The notes below the pieces were generated by a model that saw nothing but the letters and a program-made list of their open reading frames with translations, was not told where the DNA came from and did no database searches. From Paenibacillus mucilaginosus 3016 (GTDB lineage Bacteria > Bacillota > Bacilli > Paenibacillales > NBRC-103111), in assembly GCF_000250655.1 (NCBI RefSeq), contig NC_016935.1:1878001-1942000 (forward strand): a stretch of DNA of 64,000 nt, given 5' to 3'. Position 1 is the stretch's first letter. Every line of letters starts with the position of its first letter. This document shows positions 33,930 to 43,515 of the stretch, one piece after another. A program made the position numbers and the translations under genes.

Positions 33930-35162
33930 GTGTTTCCATTTCAAGGGTTTCCATTTCAATCCAAAGCCAAATCGGCAGTGCTGAGCCTGGTGCTGGCAGG
34001 GAGCTGTGCCCTGACGGGCACCCTGTCTCTTGGAACGGCAGCCTCGGCGGCAACTACAGCGTCCGGGACGGCGATCCATGTGTTCTTCGGGGGCCAGGAG
34101 CTTCAATTCACCGAGACGCAGCCGGTGATCAAGGACGGATCTACCCTGGTTCCGTTCCGGAAGCTGTTCGAGACGCTCGGCTTCGAGGTGAGCTGGGTGG
34201 ATACGGGAGCAGCCCAGCAGGCGGTCGGAACGAAGGATGGCCTGACCATCAAATTAACGATCAACAGCAGCACGGCGTCGGTTAACGATCAGAATGTCGC
34301 GCTTGAAGTGCCGGCGCAGATCGTCGGAGGGAATACGATGGTCCCGCTGCGGTTTGTGGCGGAGAACAGCGGTTACCAGGTTACGTATGCCAAAGAGAAT
34401 CATGTGGCGACCATTCAGATCGGCGAGGGCACAGGGGGCGCTCCTGCACCAACCACGCAGCCGCCTGTCCCAATCCCAGCTCAGCCGCCGGCGCAATTGT
34501 CCGTCGAGCCCTATGTGGTTCAGGGCTATGCGCGTGATGCGTCAGGCCGGCCGCTGGCGGGTGCATCGGTCTGGGCGGATAACACCCTGCTGTACGACAG
34601 CAACATCCTGGGCGTAACGGATGAGAACGGCTACTACCGTCTCGAGCTGCCAAGCCTTGCGACGACCTGGAGGATGGGCGGCGACTTCTCCCGGGAGGGG
34701 GAAGGCAGAGCCTATAAGTTCGACCTGGTTCCTGAAGTGGATCAGCCGTTTGCAGGCAATACGGGCGCGGTCCGGAATTTTACCTGGAAGAACGATGTGG
34801 GCTACCTGTTCTTGTATGCTGATTTCTTCTCCTTCGATGACGACAACCTGCCTATGGTAGAGATGAAAGATATTGAAATGACCTTGACCCCTGTGGGCTC
34901 CACGCTGGACGACGGTACCGGCAAGACGATCGTCAAGCGGATCGGACGGATGGAGTACGAAGGTCTTGGGATCGATAAAATTCCGCTGGGCCGCTACAAA
35001 GCGACCGCCCGTTGGATGCCGAAGGGACTTGAGCCGATGCCGCTGCTGATCCGGGTTGAAGGAGAAGGGGAATATGCCGAGTCCGTGGAGTTTGATTTCA
35101 GCCAAAAAAGAGGCTACCTGGACGATGATTACATGATGGAATTTGAGGTTCAATATCCATAA
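33930..35162 (+). CDS. Copper-amine-oxidase stalk / carboxypeptidase-regulatory-like exported protein
   Basis: A 410-residue intact protein. Signal peptide: AVLSLVLAGSCALTGTLSLG, cleaved near ASAA. Stalk domain (residues about 48-165): IHVFFGGQELQFTETQPVIK, TLVPFRKLFETLGFEVSW, MVPLRFVAENSGYQVTYA. A short Pro-rich linker follows. The C-terminal carboxypeptidase-regulatory-like domain starts near residue 195 with GYARDASGRPLAGASVWADN. The start is GTG 33930 after GAGGAGG. Its C-terminal domain is nearly the same as that of 28648-30438. Such proteins sit at the cell surface; no catalytic motif is seen. Confidence 0.85.
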   Translation: MFPFQGFPFQSKAKSAVLSLVLAGSCALTGTLSLGTAASAATTASGTAIHVFFGGQELQFTETQPVIKDGSTLVPFRKLFETLGFEVSWVDTGAAQQAVGTKDGLTIKLTINSSTASVNDQNVALEVPAQIVGGNTMVPLRFVAENSGYQVTYAKENHVATIQIGEGTGGAPAPTTQPPVPIPAQPPAQLSVEPYVVQGYARDASGRPLAGASVWADNTLLYDSNILGVTDENGYYRLELPSLATTWRMGGDFSREGEGRAYKFDLVPEVDQPFAGNTGAVRNFTWKNDVGYLFLYADFFSFDDDNLPMVEMKDIEMTLTPVGSTLDDGTGKTIVKRIGRMEYEGLGIDKIPLGRYKATARWMPKGLEPMPLLIRVEGEGEYAESVEFDFSQKRGYLDDDYMMEFEVQYP

Positions 35163-35178
35163 GCTTTTGACAGCAGGG

Positions 35179-35216
35179 GTGCCGACCAAGTCTTAAAGAC
35201 TTGCCGGCACTTATTG
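35179..35216 (+). terminator. Intrinsic terminator
   Basis: Stem GTGCCGACCAAGTCT / AGACTTGCCGGCAC followed by TTATTGTTTTTT. It is homologous to the terminator at 30452. Confidence 0.75.
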
Positions 35217-35248
35217 TTTTTTGGCGGGAGCCCCTGTTTCCACAGTCT

Positions 35249-35339
35249 GCGCTGTGCCGAAAAGAAAAAGGCCTTATCGTCATATCTTCGACGATAAGGC
35301 CTTTTTGGGGGCTGCGCGCGGCCGCTCCCGGCACAGCGC
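35249..35339. terminator. Nested inverted repeats between convergent genes
   Basis: The inner perfect 17-bp stem AAAAAGGCCTTATCGTC (35265-35281) / GACGATAAGGCCTTTTT (35290-35306) works as a terminator in both directions. It is wrapped by an outer 11-bp repeat GCGCTGTGCCG (35249-35259) / CGGCACAGCGC (35329-35339). Confidence 0.75.
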
Positions 35340-35353
35340 AAGAGCAGCCATCT

Positions 35354-36349
35354 TCACTCCCCGGCACGCAGCTTCTCGCGTTCGGGCGCCTGCGGCGGCT
35401 GTTCCATCCCCCCCCGCTCGATGAGCAGCTTGGCCCCGTCGTCGGCGAATTTCATCGTTTCCATCAGATTGCGTTCGTAATCTGCTCCGAGATCATGTCT
35501 CGGGCTTACGGCGAGGGAATCGCCCCAATTGCGGACCTTCGCCGAGGACAGGTTGGAGACATGGAACAGCATGAGCTTGTCCGAGAAAGGCGGTACCGTG
35601 GACTTCGTAATTTGGAACTGGGATGGCAGGGTGGCCGGCAGATCATCCTGTACGAGCAGCTTGGAGAGAATCGTGGTCTGCTTGATATTGATCATCTTGC
35701 AGCGCAGGAAATAATCACGTACCTCATTCGTACGGGCCACCTGAATGAAACCGGTGACCAGGGCGGTCTTGATCGAGTTAAACTGGAGATTGGCGAAGAC
35801 CTGGGAGATCTCCACCCCGCTCAGCGGGCGTTTGTCTCCAAAGAAGCCGGCCAGAAAGCGTTCCCTGTGCACATAGCCCTGTTCGGTCGGCGGAATGACC
35901 GGCGGGCGGATATAGAGCCCTTTGTTCAGCATCAGCTCGGTAATCGTATTCGAGAGTTCCAACGCCGCAGCAGACAGCTTGGTGATCCACCGGCGCAGCT
36001 CCATCCGGGAGATGTTGGACAGTGTAATCGCGTAATAGATGCCGCCCAGCTTGTACATCATGTCGAGGTACTGCAGATAGAACGTATCCGAAAAGAGCCG
36101 CGGCGCTTCCGCCTGCACGTCCTCCGCCCGGAAGCCTTCCGGCAGGGGTACCCCCTCTTCTCCGAATAGGGCGGTTACCCGGTCGATAATATGGCGGCTC
36201 AGCTTGTAGCTCTCGGTCAGGAGGGAGCGGATCTCCGGATCCTCCACGTTCGCCAGGAAGTGTGACAGCATGCAGCGCGACATCGTATTGGCCATATAGA
36301 AATTCCACAGGTTACCCATCTCGGCTGCGGTTAACGGTGCATGGTGCAT
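35354..36349 (-). CDS. DUF3231-family protein
   Basis: A 331-residue protein made of two similar helical halves, each like a ferritin-like four-helix bundle. It opens MHHAPLTAAEMGNLWNFYMA, NTMSRCMLSHFLANVEDPEI, which is the family opening. The second half begins PPTEQGYVHRERFLAGFFGD. A TTG at 36367 would add six residues but lacks a ribosome site. DUF3231 proteins are common in spore-forming bacilli; the function is not known. The end of a second member lies at the right edge of the window. Confidence 0.82.
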   Translation of the reverse strand: MHHAPLTAAEMGNLWNFYMANTMSRCMLSHFLANVEDPEIRSLLTESYKLSRHIIDRVTALFGEEGVPLPEGFRAEDVQAEAPRLFSDTFYLQYLDMMYKLGGIYYAITLSNISRMELRRWITKLSAAALELSNTITELMLNKGLYIRPPVIPPTEQGYVHRERFLAGFFGDKRPLSGVEISQVFANLQFNSIKTALVTGFIQVARTNEVRDYFLRCKMINIKQTTILSKLLVQDDLPATLPSQFQITKSTVPPFSDKLMLFHVSNLSSAKVRNWGDSLAVSPRHDLGADYERNLMETMKFADDGAKLLIERGGMEQPPQAPEREKLRAGE

Positions 36350-36367
36350 CAAGGTCTTGTCCCCCAA

Positions 36368-36669
36368 ATCTTTATGAGCATTCGAGACTTATAGGGTTAC
36401 TATGCCATAGGAGGAAACAATACATACCTTTCCCGGGGAAGTCACCAAGGCGGCCGACGGCCGGCACAGGAGCGAAGGCACTTCCATGGAAAAACAGAAT
36501 GCACCGTGCGGACCCCATCCTATGCAGGGAGTGTCGGCCGGCAATGGCGGCTTCTTTGTTGTGGAGGCATCGAAGCACGGCGGGGCAGAGCATTGCACTG
36601 GCGCTCCGGCTCGCCTATGATACTAAGTAACACAGTTGGCGACACAGTCCGGAGAGGCCAGGTGACAGC
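36368..36669. other. Intergenic region, promoters only
   Basis: About 300 bases between two divergent genes. I see no RNA gene, repeat or coding stretch. GGAGAGGCCAGGTGACAGC before 36670 is the ribosome site of the next gene. Confidence 0.4.
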
Positions 36670-39189
36670 ATGGATTATACCTACGAAATCATTCCGACGA
36701 GCAGCAGGCTGCCGCTCCATATCTTTTTTCACAATGTCCGTTATGTTCCGAATCATTGGCATGACAGCCTCGAGCTGCTCTTCGTGCTGAAGGGCAGCGC
36801 GATGATTACGGTGCAGAACAAGCCGTACAGCCTGTCGGAAGAAGACCTCATTCTCATCAACAGCAACGACATTCACAGCATCCAGGCGGATCAGGACAAC
36901 CTGCTGCTTGCACTGCAGATTCCCGACACGTTCCTGAAGGAGCAGGGCGTGGATACGGAGCATACGGTCTTCAGCTGCCATTCATTCGGCTATGGTCCGG
37001 GGGAGCAGGAGGCCTTCGATGGCATTCGCCGGCTGCTCTCCTCCATCATGTGGGTGCACACGAAGGCGGGCTACGGGTACGAAGTCAAGCTCCGCTCGCT
37101 GCTGCTCGAGCTGATCTATCTGCTGCTCCGCAGGTTCAGAGGGGCCGAGAAGGGCAGAGAGAATCCGATCAACAAGCGGATGATGGAGCGGCTGCTCAAG
37201 CTGAACGAATACATCCAGAGCCACTATCAGGAGCCCTTGACCTTGAATGAGCTGGCGGAGCGGGAAGGCTTCTCGGTGACGTACTTGTCCAGCTTTTTTC
37301 AGAAAAGCATGGGGGTGTCGTTCCGCGCCTACATCACGCAGATCCGGCTGGAGCATGCGGTGACGGAGCTGCTGTCATCGGAGGAGCCGATCATCGAGAT
37401 CGCCCTGCGGCACGGCTTTCCGAGCCTGAAGTCGTTCCATAAGGCGTTCAAGGACGCCTATGATACGACCCCGGCCGAGTATCGGCGGAGCCAGAAGCCG
37501 GCCGGCGCTCCGGAGAAGGACCCGGCGGGCAACGGGACCGGCTATCTGGCGTATGACCGGGACAACGCGTTCGTCAGCCTGTTCAAGTACCTGCCCTTGG
37601 AAGCCCCGAAGGAGGGAGGCGCGGGCGCCGCGGCGGAAAGAAACGTCGTGCACAAGGAAGTCGGCCTCCGCCTTCCGTCCGCCGGGAAGGGACAGCTGCT
37701 GAAGCATACGTGGCGGAACCTGTGTACGGTGGGCAAGGCAAAGGAGATTCTGTACGCGGGCGTGCAGGAGCACCTGAAGATGCTCCAGGAGGCCGTAGGT
37801 TTCCGGTATATCCGGTTCCACGGCATCTTCGACGACGAGATGATGGTGTACCGCCAGGGAGAGGACGGCCGTCCCGTCTTCAGCTTCACCTATGTGGATC
37901 AGCTCATCGATTTCCTCCTCGGAATCGGGCTGCGGCCGTTCTTCGAGCTTGGGTTCATGCCGGGCGGCCTCGCGGACCGGTCCCAGACGGTGTTCCACAA
38001 GCCGAGCTACATCAGCCTTCCGCAGCATCCGGAGCATTGGAAGGCTCTGCTGGAGGCGTTCGCCCGGCATCTGCTGCGGCGTTACGGGGCTGCAGAAGTA
38101 AGGACCTGGTACTTCGAATTCTGGAACGAACCGGACATGCATGTCTTCTGGAAGGAATCGCGGGAGCTTTATTTGGCTTTCTACGAAGAGAGCTTCCGGG
38201 CGCTGAAGGAAGTGAGCCCGGAGCTTCGCCTCGGGGGCCCCGGGGTCATCTCCGATCCGGAAGGAAAGGCCGAATGGCTGCGGAGCTACTGGGCTTACTG
38301 CGCAGAGCGGGACTGCCGGCCGGACTTCATCACCTTCCATGTCTATCCCGTGATGCCGGTGGAAGGGACCTGGGGGGAGGGGAAGCCCCCGGAGGACATC
38401 GAGTATGCCGGGGCGAGCTACCTGGCGGACACGCTGAGAGGCACCAAGAAGGCGCTGGCCGGGATGGGAGCGGGAGATCTCGAACTGCATGTGACCGAGT
38501 GGAATTCGACCTCACACCACCGGGAGCTGACGAACGATACGAGCTTCAAGGCGGCATATCTGGCCAAAAGCATCTCCGAGAGCCTCGACGAAGTGGACAG
38601 CCTGGGCTACTGGACGGCGACGGACCTGCTGGAGGAGCTGCCGCTGCCCGTCTCCACCTTCCACGGGGGGCTCGGGCTCATTACGAACAACGGGATCCGC
38701 AAGCCGGGCTTCCATGTGTACGGGCTGCTGGCCGGCCTGGGAGAGCGACTGGTGGAACGGGGGGAGGGCTACTGTCTGACGTCGTCTGCGGATGGAGCGT
38801 ACCAGCTCCTCGTGTATAACTACTGCCACTTTGACCGGCTGTATATGCGCAACGACACTTCGGCGATCGACAGCCATAACCGGTACGGCGTCTTCGCCGA
38901 TACGGGAAGGCTCGAGCTTACGGTGAAGCTGGAAGGGCTGCCTGCAGGGAAGGTGGAGATCCGCAGCCGCAGCGTCAGCCGCGAGCAGGGCAGTGCGTAT
39001 GACTTGTGGCTGGACATGGGGGCCCCCGAGGAGCTGACTCCGGCGGATATCCGCTACCTGGACTCAGGCAGCCTGCCGCGGCAGCAGGTCAAGGTGGTTG
39101 AGGCGTCGGACGGCTTGACGGTCAAATGCAGCCTGAGTCCCCACGAAGTGCAGCTGCTGTGCATCCGGCCGGTTTGGACAGGAAGATAG
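36670..39189 (+). CDS. AraC-type regulator fused to GH39 beta-xylosidase domain
   Basis: An 839-residue fusion. Residues 1-100: cupin-like AraC sensor (VPNHWHDSLELLFVLKGSAM). Residues 173-275: two HTH of AraC (LTLNELAEREGFSVTYLSSF, and IALRHGFPSLKSFHKAFKDA). Residues about 330-810: GH39 glycosidase, with the acid/base Glu487 in YFEFWNEPD and the nucleophile Glu610 in LELHVTEWNSTS. Both catalytic residues are present, so the GH part may be active or may act as a sugar sensor. There is no signal peptide, so it stays in the cytoplasm. A GH3 gene and a symporter lie downstream. Confidence 0.88.
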   Translation: MDYTYEIIPTSSRLPLHIFFHNVRYVPNHWHDSLELLFVLKGSAMITVQNKPYSLSEEDLILINSNDIHSIQADQDNLLLALQIPDTFLKEQGVDTEHTVFSCHSFGYGPGEQEAFDGIRRLLSSIMWVHTKAGYGYEVKLRSLLLELIYLLLRRFRGAEKGRENPINKRMMERLLKLNEYIQSHYQEPLTLNELAEREGFSVTYLSSFFQKSMGVSFRAYITQIRLEHAVTELLSSEEPIIEIALRHGFPSLKSFHKAFKDAYDTTPAEYRRSQKPAGAPEKDPAGNGTGYLAYDRDNAFVSLFKYLPLEAPKEGGAGAAAERNVVHKEVGLRLPSAGKGQLLKHTWRNLCTVGKAKEILYAGVQEHLKMLQEAVGFRYIRFHGIFDDEMMVYRQGEDGRPVFSFTYVDQLIDFLLGIGLRPFFELGFMPGGLADRSQTVFHKPSYISLPQHPEHWKALLEAFARHLLRRYGAAEVRTWYFEFWNEPDMHVFWKESRELYLAFYEESFRALKEVSPELRLGGPGVISDPEGKAEWLRSYWAYCAERDCRPDFITFHVYPVMPVEGTWGEGKPPEDIEYAGASYLADTLRGTKKALAGMGAGDLELHVTEWNSTSHHRELTNDTSFKAAYLAKSISESLDEVDSLGYWTATDLLEELPLPVSTFHGGLGLITNNGIRKPGFHVYGLLAGLGERLVERGEGYCLTSSADGAYQLLVYNYCHFDRLYMRNDTSAIDSHNRYGVFADTGRLELTVKLEGLPAGKVEIRSRSVSREQGSAYDLWLDMGAPEELTPADIRYLDSGSLPRQQVKVVEASDGLTVKCSLSPHEVQLLCIRPVWTGR

Positions 39190-39278
39190 ACGGCAGGCTG
39201 AAGCCCTGGCTCCGGAAGCTGCGCAGGATGGATGAGCAGTTAACAGGCAAGCGGGTTGGTCAACTGTAAAAGCGGCAA

Positions 39279-39316
39279 CGGATCATGGAAGGGACCCCTT
39301 TCATGATCCGTTTTTT
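39279..39316 (+). terminator. Intrinsic terminator
   Basis: CGGATCATG / CATGATCCG stem with an inner AAGG/CCTT extension, then TTTTTT. It ends the AraC-GH39 transcript. Confidence 0.82.
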
Positions 39317-39367
39317 GCGTTCGGGGAAGGGGGCGGGAAGAACGGCGTGAGAAGAAAGCATAAAAAA

Positions 39368-39381
39368 CGGAATCGTTTTCA
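39368..39381. promoter_or_regulatory. cre-like catabolite site 1
   Basis: CGGAATCGTTTTCA fits the CcpA box (TGWAANCGNTNWCA) except at the first base. It lies 120 bases upstream of the GH3 operon. Confidence 0.45.
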
Positions 39382-39432
39382 ATAAACAACGGAAGGAAAG
39401 GGGAGCCGGGCGGAGGCTATAATCGGAGATAT

Positions 39433-39446
39433 AGAAAGCGCTATCT
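39433..39446. promoter_or_regulatory. cre-like catabolite site 2
   Basis: AGAAAGCGCTATCT is close to the CcpA box and nearly palindromic. It lies 55 bases before the GH3 start, where binding would block transcription. Confidence 0.5.
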
Positions 39447-39500
39447 TTAGTATAAGCAAAGGGACAACAAGGAAACGAACAAACCTATGGAGGGGTTCTT

Positions 39501-41774
39501 ATGCAGCGTGATATACAGGAATTGATCTCGCAGATGACACTCGAAGAGAAGGCGGGAATGTGCTCGGGCCTCGACTTCTGGCACCTGAAGGGCGTGGAGC
39601 GCCTCGGCATTCCGTCGGTGATGGTGACCGACGGGCCGCACGGACTCCGGAAGCAGAAGGCTTCCGCCGATCACCTCGGCCTGTTCGACAGCGTGCCGGC
39701 CACCTGCTTCCCGTCGGCGGCCGGACTGGCCTGCTCGTGGGACCGGGAGCTGATCCGCCGGGTGGGCGTCGCCCTTGGCGAGGAGTGCCAGGCTGAGAAC
39801 GTCGCTGTTCTGCTGGGGCCAGGGGCGAATATTAAGCGCTCGCCGCTGTGCGGACGCAATTTCGAATATTTCTCGGAGGATCCGTATCTGTCCTCCGAGA
39901 TGGCGGCCAGCCACATTGCGGGCGTGCAGAGCCAGGGTGTCGGGACGTCGCTGAAGCACTTTGCCGTGAATAACCAGGAGCACCGGCGCATGTCGGTGGA
40001 TGCCGTGGTCGACGAGCGGACGCTGCGCGAGATCTACCTCGCCTCCTTCGAAGGGGCGGTGAAGCAGTCGCAGCCGTGGACCGTGATGAGCTCGTACAAC
40101 CGGGTGAACGGCACGTATGCCTCCGAGAACGAGTTTCTGCTGACGGATATTCTCAAGAACGAGTGGGGCCATGAAGGCTTCGTCGTGTCCGACTGGGGGG
40201 CGGTCGATGAGCGGGCGGATGCGCTGGCAGCGGGCCTGGAGCTGGAGATGCCGGCGTCGGGCGGTGTCGGGGAGCGCAAGGTGGTTGAGGCCGTGCAGAG
40301 CGGCCGGCTGTCCATGGAAGCGCTGGACCGGGCCGTGGAGCGGCTGCTGACCATCATTTTCCGGGCTGTGGATCACCGGAAGCCCGGTGCGGCCTACGAT
40401 CCGGCGGAGCATCACCGTCTCGCCAGAGAGGTGGCGCGGGAGAGCATGGTGCTCCTCAAGAACGAGCGCAGCCTGCTGCCGCTGAGCCGGGGCAGCCATC
40501 TCGCCGTGATCGGGGCGTTCGCCGACAAGCCGCGATACCAGGGCGGAGGCAGCTCGCATATCGTCCCGACGCAGCTCGACCAGCCGGTGGAAGAGATCCG
40601 GAAGCTGGCGGACGCTTCGGGCGTGGTGACGTATGCGCAGGGCTACCGGCTCGAGAGCGATACGGCGGATGAAGCGCTGACGGAGGAGGCGAAGCGGGCG
40701 GCGGCTGCGGCCGACACGGCCGTGATCTTCGCCGGGCTGCCCGACCGCTACGAGTCGGAAGGCTACGACCGGACGCACCTGAGCCTGCCGGCCAACCAGA
40801 TCCGGCTCATCGAAGAGGTGGCCGCCGTGCAGCCGAAGGTCGTGGTCGTCCTGCTGAACGGCTCGCCGGTGGAGATGCCCTGGATCGGCAGCGCCCAAGC
40901 CGTGCTGGAAGGCTACCTCGGCGGGCAGGCGGTCGGCGGCGCGGTGGCGGATCTTCTCTACGGTGAAGCGAATCCGTGCGGCAAGCTTGCCGAGACGTTC
41001 CCGGAGCAGCTGAGCGACAACCCATCGTATCTGTTCTTCCCAGGCGAAGGCGACCGGGTGGAGTACCGGGAGGGGATCTTCGTCGGCTACCGGTACTACG
41101 ACACGAAGAACGTGAAGCCGCTGTTCCCGTTCGGCTACGGACTCAGCTATACGACGTTCGAGTACACGAGTCTGACCCTCGACAAGAAGCAAATTCAGGA
41201 TACCGAGTCGGTTACCGTCCGGGTGACGGTGAAGAACACCGGCGCGGCAGCCGGCAAGGAGATTGTGCAGCTGTATGTGAAGGATGCGGAGAGCACCGTC
41301 ATCCGGCCGGCCAAGGAGCTGAAGGGCTTTGCCAAGGTGTTCCTGCAGCCGGGAGAAGAGCGGACGGTCTCGTTCGTGCTCGACAAGCGTGCTTTTGCCT
41401 ACTACAACGTGGACCTGAAGGACTGGCATGTGGAGACCGGCGAGTTCCACATCCTGGCGGGATCTTCTTCGCAGCACATCGTCCTGCAGGATTCCGTGGT
41501 TGTAGAGTCGACGGCCGCGCTCAGAAAGACCTATACCCGCAATACGACGCTCGGCGATCTGCTTCAGGATGCGGCCGCGCGGGAGAAGGCGCAGGGACTG
41601 CTGCAGGCGTTCCAGGAAGCAAGCGGCTTCGCGGCCGGACCGGAGGATGACCATGCGGACATGATGGCGGCGATGATGAAGTATATGCCGCTTCGTGCGC
41701 TTGTCGGCTTCAGTCAAGGGGCCTTGACGGAACAGACGCTCGAGGATTTGCTGAAGGAACTGAACCACAACTAG
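39501..41774 (+). CDS. Glycoside hydrolase family 3 (beta-glucosidase/xylosidase)
   Basis: A 757-residue intracellular GH3 enzyme. The N-terminal barrel ([16 protein letters not shown] onwards) has KHFAVNNQE and the nucleophile Asp231 in [10 protein letters not shown]. The C-terminal alpha/beta domain (from about residue 300, [14 protein letters not shown]) and the Fn3-like domain (from about 570, [20 protein letters not shown]) are complete. No signal peptide is present. SD TGGAGGGG precedes the ATG. It is the first gene of a probable operon with a GPH symporter, an HPr-like gene and another GH3. It cuts beta-linked glucose or xylose from short oligosaccharides. Confidence 0.93.
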   Translation: MQRDIQELISQMTLEEKAGMCSGLDFWHLKGVERLGIPSVMVTDGPHGLRKQKASADHLGLFDSVPATCFPSAAGLACSWDRELIRRVGVALGEECQAENVAVLLGPGANIKRSPLCGRNFEYFSEDPYLSSEMAASHIAGVQSQGVGTSLKHFAVNNQEHRRMSVDAVVDERTLREIYLASFEGAVKQSQPWTVMSSYNRVNGTYASENEFLLTDILKNEWGHEGFVVSDWGAVDERADALAAGLELEMPASGGVGERKVVEAVQSGRLSMEALDRAVERLLTIIFRAVDHRKPGAAYDPAEHHRLAREVARESMVLLKNERSLLPLSRGSHLAVIGAFADKPRYQGGGSSHIVPTQLDQPVEEIRKLADASGVVTYAQGYRLESDTADEALTEEAKRAAAAADTAVIFAGLPDRYESEGYDRTHLSLPANQIRLIEEVAAVQPKVVVVLLNGSPVEMPWIGSAQAVLEGYLGGQAVGGAVADLLYGEANPCGKLAETFPEQLSDNPSYLFFPGEGDRVEYREGIFVGYRYYDTKNVKPLFPFGYGLSYTTFEYTSLTLDKKQIQDTESVTVRVTVKNTGAAAGKEIVQLYVKDAESTVIRPAKELKGFAKVFLQPGEERTVSFVLDKRAFAYYNVDLKDWHVETGEFHILAGSSSQHIVLQDSVVVESTAALRKTYTRNTTLGDLLQDAAAREKAQGLLQAFQEASGFAAGPEDDHADMMAAMMKYMPLRALVGFSQGALTEQTLEDLLKELNHN

Positions 41775-41795
41775 AGACGACAGGAGAGATTTGCT

Positions 41796-43136
41796 ATGGA
41801 TGCCGCAAAACTGGGATTTAAGGAAAAGCTCGGCTATGGACTCGGAGATTTGGCAAGCGGCTTCATCTGGACGGCGGCCTCGGCGTTCCTGACTTTCTTC
41901 TACACCGATGTCGTCGGCCTGTCGGCCGCGGCGGTAGGTACGCTGCTGCTCGTAGCCCGCGTCTTCGACGGGTTCGTCGATATCGGCGTGGGGGCGCTGA
42001 TCGACCGGACGAAGAGCCGGCACGGCAAGGCGCGTCCCTGGCTGCTCTGGCTGGCGGTTCCGTTCGGCATTGCGGGCGTGCTGATGTTCACGGCCCCGGA
42101 CCTCGGTCCGACCGGCGCCCTTGTCTATGCGTATATCACTTACCTGATCATGAATGTGATCTACTCGGGCATCAACGTGCCTTACGGCGTGCTGAACTCC
42201 CTGATCACCCAGGATGCTTACCAGCGTTCGGTCCTGAACATTTTCCGGATGGTGATGGCTCTGGTGGGGGCGGTTCTCGTAACTTCCCTGACGATGCCGT
42301 TAGTCGCCGCCCTGGGCGGCGGCAAGACCGGCTGGATGTCCACCTTCCTGATCTTCGGGGCGCTGTCCATCCTTCTGTTCCTGATCACCTTCAAGACGAC
42401 GACGGAACGGGTCAAGCCCTCGGTAACCCAGAAGGACATTCCGCTGAAGCGGGGCGTGAAGGCTCTGTTCCGCAACAAATACTGGGCCCTGATGGTCGGC
42501 TTCGGCATCGTGTTCTTCACTTTGAATGCGGCCGGCAGCGCGGTGAACGTGTACTATGCGCAGTATGTGCTCAAGGACGCTTCGCTCGTCGGCATCCTGA
42601 ATATCGCTGGGCTTGTCCCTATCCTGATCGGCCTGTTCCTGGTGGCCCCTATCATCAAAAAGTACGGCAAGCGCAACGCAGCCTTCGGCGGGATCATCGT
42701 GATGATCCTCGGCTCCCTGGTGATGCTGATCGACCCGGCCTCGCTGCCGGTGATTCTGACGGCTACGGTCATCAAGGCGATCGGTACGGTGCCGATCATG
42801 GGCACGTTCTTCGCCATGCTGGCAGATACGGTGGAGTACGGGGAGTGGAAAACGGGCATGCGGACCGAAGGTCTCGTGTACAGTGCGGGCAGCTTCGGGA
42901 CGAAGGCGGGCAGCGGCATCGGCGCGGCGCTCACCGGCTGGATTCTGGCGTGGGGCGGCTATGTCGGCGGCCAGGAGGTGCAGAGTGACACGACCATCGC
43001 GGCGCTGCAGTTCCTGTTCATTTACCTGCCGGTGATCCTCTGTGCGGTAGGGCTTGTCATCCTCTGGTTCTACAAGCTCGATCAGAAGTATCAGCAGATC
43101 ATTGACGATTTGAATGCGATCAAGACGATGTCCTGA
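41796..43136 (+). CDS. GPH-family glycoside/pentoside/hexuronide:cation symporter
   Basis: A 446-residue 12-helix sugar symporter. The start KLGFKEKLGYGLGDLASGFI is the family signature, followed by VFDGFVDIGVGALIDRTKSR and the RHGKARPWLLW motif. The second half has GMRTEGLVYSAGSFGTKAGS. It starts 21 bases after the GH3 stop with its own AGGAGAG, so it is co-transcribed. It imports the oligosaccharides, probably beta-glucosides or xylosides, that the two flanking GH3 enzymes cleave. Confidence 0.92.
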   Translation: MDAAKLGFKEKLGYGLGDLASGFIWTAASAFLTFFYTDVVGLSAAAVGTLLLVARVFDGFVDIGVGALIDRTKSRHGKARPWLLWLAVPFGIAGVLMFTAPDLGPTGALVYAYITYLIMNVIYSGINVPYGVLNSLITQDAYQRSVLNIFRMVMALVGAVLVTSLTMPLVAALGGGKTGWMSTFLIFGALSILLFLITFKTTTERVKPSVTQKDIPLKRGVKALFRNKYWALMVGFGIVFFTLNAAGSAVNVYYAQYVLKDASLVGILNIAGLVPILIGLFLVAPIIKKYGKRNAAFGGIIVMILGSLVMLIDPASLPVILTATVIKAIGTVPIMGTFFAMLADTVEYGEWKTGMRTEGLVYSAGSFGTKAGSGIGAALTGWILAWGGYVGGQEVQSDTTIAALQFLFIYLPVILCAVGLVILWFYKLDQKYQQIIDDLNAIKTMS

Positions 43137-43153
43137 CGGGAGGAGAGGCCGCT

Positions 43154-43417
43154 GTGAGAAAAGAGTCGTTAACGGTTCGGCGCCAGGGCTTTCATGTGAT
43201 CCTGGCCAAGCAGTTCACGGAGCTTGCCGCTTCCTTCGCCTCGGAGGAGATCCGGGTTGTCTGGCCGGCGAGGAACATCATCTCGGACGCGAAAAGCATC
43301 CTTGGCGTCATGGCCCTGGATGTCTCGGCCGGTGATGTGCTGGAGCTGACGACGGAAGGGCCGGAGGAGGACCGGGCTGTGGAAGCGCTGGCTGCCTTGT
43401 GGAGTGAGCACGGGTAA
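43154..43417 (+). CDS. HPr-like phosphocarrier-domain protein with changed active site
   Basis: An 87-residue protein with the HPr fold. The second half has AKSILGVMALDVSAGDVLEL, which includes the regulatory Ser46 position (KS-I-x-G-V-M). The active-site loop is GFHVILAK in place of the usual GIHARPA: the His is kept, while the Arg and Pro after it are replaced. Start GTG 43154 follows GGGAGGAGAGG. It lies between a sugar symporter and a GH3. It may act in regulation, as Crh does, rather than in phosphotransfer (inference). Confidence 0.8.
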   Translation: MRKESLTVRRQGFHVILAKQFTELAASFASEEIRVVWPARNIISDAKSILGVMALDVSAGDVLELTTEGPEEDRAVEALAALWSEHG

Positions 43418-43515
43418 AGCCGGATGGTCTGAACATAGGAATGTAGTTGGGGCAGAGGGCCGGTCGAAGGGGGACAGGGCCTTCTGTTCTTATCATCATA
43501 AGGGGAGGAACGACT

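Noticed and set aside
35201-36169. Plus-strand open frame of 322 codons
   Set aside because: Antisense to the DUF3231 gene, and it starts inside a terminator.
39447-42023. A very long minus-strand open frame (858 codons)
   Set aside because: It is antisense to the GH3 gene, whose motifs and ribosome site are clear. High GC removes stops on the other strand. The translation has no domain sense.
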